A stretch of DNA of 10,142 nt, from the NCBI GenBank assembly GCA_010279815.1, contig QEOQ01000640.1, positions 2,120,986 to 2,131,127 on the forward strand. Direction: 5' to 3'. The number at the start of each line of letters is the position of its first letter. The stretch's first letter is position 1. The translations under genes were made by a program, and so were the position numbers. This document shows, one piece after another, positions 7,873 through 10,142 of this stretch. Below the pieces are notes generated by a model. That model was not told the origin of the DNA, did no database searches, and saw only the letters and a list, made by a program, of their open reading frames with translations. This DNA comes from Brachionus plicatilis (lineage: Eukaryota; Rotifera; Eurotatoria; Ploima; Brachionidae).

Positions 7873-8079
7873 AATTCAAAAATATTTTTACTATTATTTC
7901 ATTCAAATTTAAGAAAAAAATTTTTGAATAATTGGGCTGAAAAGGAAAAATTATCTATTTGGCAATAGCCTGATTTGAGATCAATTCTTGTGAACCAAAT
8001 TGAATGCCTTAGTCGATCAAGAGAATCGGGTAAACGCTATTCTTCAGTTAAAGTAGTCACTCTCAAATTTGTAAATTGA
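7873..8079 (+). pseudogene. decayed reading frame, possibly helix-turn-helix part of a P-element/THAP9-like transposase
   Basis: One frame stays open for 69 codons except for a single TAG at 7966-7968, and it ends at a TGA at 8077-8079. The product reads FLNNWAEKEKLSIWQ, stop, PDLRSILVNQIECLSRSRES, GKRYSSVKVVTLKFVN. The second half has the spacing of the helix-turn-helix in P-element and THAP9-type transposases ('Q......grRYs...k.faL.l'), which lies before the catalytic domain. No zinc-binding THAP motif and no catalytic part is nearby, so at best this is a fragment. It has more G+C than its flanks. The family assignment comes from a short pattern and is uncertain; the evidence that this was once coding DNA is somewhat better. 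Confidence 0.3.
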
Positions 8080-8434
8080 CAACGGCAGAGTACAAAATTC
8101 CACAAAATTACATTTAAATTTGATAGGAATATTTTTGATTAAAAAATTGTGATCAACTTTATTATTAATGAATTATTTTGTTTAATTTTTGTAAAATTTA
8201 AATCTAAATATTTCAATAAAATTAAGAGAAAATATTGCGAGAAAAAGATTTAAACTTTGACAATTAAATTTTGGAAAACATTTTTAATCTTTAAAATGTC
8301 TGGTCAAAGTAAAAAGGAAAATTTTATGATTTGCCATTTTAAAAAATTACACATTCTACAAGGTTACGCTAAAATTATTAAATTTTTTTTTTTTAAATAA
8401 TTCTGAATGATTACCGAACGGCAATAGCCTTCGT

Positions 8435-8674
8435 TTAATTTTCTTTATTTAATTCAAATTTGCTTGAAGACTTGATGACTGGAGCAGACAAGAGAGATTT
8501 TGATGGTCGAAAAGTCTTTGCTTTTATCATTTTCTCACAATTCTTGTTTAAAATTCCTTTTTTGAAAAAATTGACCAAAAGCATTTTTTTGTTAAAAAAA
8601 GACTTCTGATCTTTGTATAATAAAATGAAAATCAAAATTGGTAAAATTTTGTGCTCTATCGAACATGTGGCCAT
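8435..8674 (-). CDS. hypothetical small protein, weak call
   Basis: From an ATG at 8672-8674 the minus strand is open for 79 codons (MATCSIEHKILPILIFILLY to SSSKFELNKEN). The frame stays open upstream to about 8750 without another ATG, where a TAA stops it. A hydrophobic stretch (ILPILIFILLY) near the N-terminus could be a membrane segment. The C-terminal half is basic and serine-rich (KTFRPSKSLLSAPVIKSSSK) and reads like a real protein tail. The plus strand is also open over 8441-8608 (NLLEDLMTGADKRDFDGRKV), so openness alone does not fix the strand. No family was recognised. A terminal exon or a chance frame are both possible. Confidence 0.25.
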   Translation of the reverse strand: MATCSIEHKILPILIFILLYKDQKSFFNKKMLLVNFFKKGILNKNCEKMIKAKTFRPSKSLLSAPVIKSSSKFELNKEN

Positions 8675-8743
8675 TAATGGGAGTATAAGGATTATTTCGT
8701 AAGATAAATTACTCAAAAAACATTCTACTTTACTAAAGCCCAA

Positions 8744-9326
8744 GTGTCTTTAGACCCCTATAATTGGAAATTTTTTTAGACTTCCCCCTAAAATTTTGGC
8801 TTTATCACTTCGTGTTTTGCATTTCCTAAACCTTATTATCAAATATTAGCCAATTTGGTCCATGTACAAAATGGCCAGCAGAACGAGAATAGTTAATTTA
8901 GTTAAATAAATTCAGAAAATTTCAACCATTGAAAATAAATGATGTTTGGACAAGTTTTTATTTTTTTCAGTCCAGGTCATTAAAAAAGTCTGGAAAAATT
9001 TTTTAAAAAGTCGGAGCTAAAGACTTTTAATTTTTTTTTTAAAAAGTCCGAGTAACATGAATTTTTTGCCGTTCCAGGTAGTTATTGTGACGGCTTAGTT
9101 AAAGTCACTAAAATTAAGTCTGGACTAAGATTTGACTTGTGATTTTTAAACAACTCTTATTTTTTTAATAAAGTTTTTAAAAACTTACTTGACTTTTCAT
9201 TAAATAATACTTTTTGCTCAATAAGATTAGTTTTTCAAAAAGTTTTTTAATTTTTACACTTTTTTTAATTAAATCTACAATATTAAAAAAAAGTGTTTAC
9301 AATTAATTTTTTATTTTTTATTTTAG
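8744..9326. other. AT-rich region with degenerate AAAAAGTC repeats
   Basis: There is no supportable gene. Related short sequences occur as ttttaaaaagtcggag at 9001-9016 and ttttaaaaagtccgag at 9037-9052, exactly 36 bases apart. Looser versions lie at 8982-8993 and 9114-9125, and another downstream at 9748-9760. A pyrimidine-rich tract ending in ttttttcag (8962-8970) resembles a 3' splice site, but only a very short frame follows it. Confidence 0.4.
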
Positions 9327-9383
9327 AGAATTATTGAATGTTTTTCAATATAAACTATTGAAGCTCTTGAACGTCATTTGGGA
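9327..9383 (+). other. candidate internal exon with good splice signals
   Basis: A long T-rich tract ending in attttag (9320-9326) is followed by 57 bases and a full-consensus donor, gga/gtaagt (9381-9389). Only one phase is open through the segment. It reads ELLNVFQYKLLKLLNVIW, with split codons at both ends. No family was recognised and no partner exon could be placed with confidence, although another acceptor-like ctatttttag ends at 9837. In DNA this A/T-rich, chance pairs of such signals do occur. Confidence 0.25.
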
Positions 9384-10142
9384 GTAAGTCAATTTTAAAG
9401 AATTACACTGAAGGATAAATTTTTTGAGCAAATTTTTATTTAAGTAAAATCGTTTCTGTTCATTTAATTATCTTAAAAATATAATGCCAGAAATTTGAGG
9501 GTCAATTAAAACCGGTTTATGTAATAAATAAAGACGTCTCAAAGAAGAAGAAAGCTTTGTTCAAGTAATAATTAATAATAATATAATAATTTATTTTTAC
9601 ATTTATTTTTTTTGTTGGTTTAAATCAAGTAGTTTTTTTTATTAGTTTTTAAGATATATTATTAAGTTTTTGGATTCGGAATTCGTGTTCCAATAAAGTT
9701 ATTTTTTAAAATTTTATTTTTTTAAACCCAAAACCTCGAGTAGGATTTAAAAAGTCTGACTAAATAAAGTAATAATACGTTCTGGTAAAAGCTAAATTTT
9801 TCATCAAATTAATTTATTGAATTTTTCTATTTTTAGTTTCTATTCTTCCAATGAAGCAATAAAAATTTTAATAAATGTAAAAATAAACTTTCTACTATTT
9901 ATTTTAATTTAGAGTTTAAATTTGAAGACAAAAGTGTCACCAAGTTTTAGAATACGTGGAAAATATTTACTATTTAGTAGCCTTGAAAAACCACGAAACC
10001 CCTTTTTTTTTAAAAGTTGGTTTTTTTATGACTTTTTTTGCTAAAAACAAAGCTGCTTTTAATTATTTTAAAATAAATAAATATTTGCATAACAAATTTT
10101 TGTCATCGTTTTACATAATAGCTTAAAAATGATGCAACTCAT
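9384..10142. other. AT-rich region, no gene seen
   Basis: About 760 bases with no frame of note apart from short lysine-rich stretches near 9530-9570. A slightly more complex segment at 9935-10010 (around accacgaaacccc) could be old repeat DNA, but no terminal repeats could be matched. Confidence 0.5.

Noticed and set aside
7962..8430. Shared 11-mer ggcaatagcct near 7961 and 8420
   Set aside because: The similarity does not extend beyond the 11 bases, so it is not a supported repeat.
1..10142. CRISPR array, bacterial operon or defence system
   Set aside because: There are no regular spaced repeats. The gene structure, splice-like signals and SURF1 sequence point to a eukaryotic nuclear genome.

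Overview
The window is nuclear DNA from an animal-type eukaryote. It is extremely AT-rich, full of A/T homopolymers, and has no operons or bacterial ribosome binding sites. The one intact gene encodes SURF1, a mitochondrial cytochrome c oxidase assembly factor. The remains of several LINE (non-LTR) retrotransposons are also present. The combination of strong AT bias, a compact intron-free SURF1 and CR1/jockey-like LINE debris would fit a small invertebrate such as a monogonont rotifer (Brachionus-like). That taxon is an inference from style, not proof.

Layout. 1-400: a short lysine-rich open frame (214-399), possibly a terminal exon or a gene broken at an A9 run. 400-3080: about 2.7 kb of low-complexity AT-rich DNA with no supportable gene. 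3080-3960 (minus): a decayed CR1-like LINE reverse transcriptase 3' fragment, much richer in G+C than its surroundings. It ends in a GC-rich perfect hairpin and a short 9-bp tandem tail. 4099-4522: two short exon-like segments, one with a degenerate cytochrome P450 I-helix signature flanked by splice-site-like sequences. 4622-5017 (plus): a second fragment of a CR1-like reverse transcriptase tail. 5036-5388 (plus): the C-terminal tail of another LINE. 5443-5618: overlapping hairpins, three 30-bp tandem repeats and a 45-bp palindrome. 6372-7199 (plus): intact SURF1. 7873-8079 (plus): a decayed reading frame that may be the helix-turn-helix part of a P-element/THAP9-like transposase. 8435-8674 (minus): a weak small open frame. 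8744-10142: AT-rich DNA with degenerate short repeats around AAAAAGTC and one exon-like segment (9327-9383) with good splice signals.

Only SURF1 can be called a working gene. It has no functional partner in the window. The rest is mostly a graveyard of transposons and gene fragments, with some structured DNA at the LINE 3' ends. I see no clear new multi-gene system. The observations most worth checking are the LINE 3' hairpin, the palindrome/tandem block and the P450-like exon.
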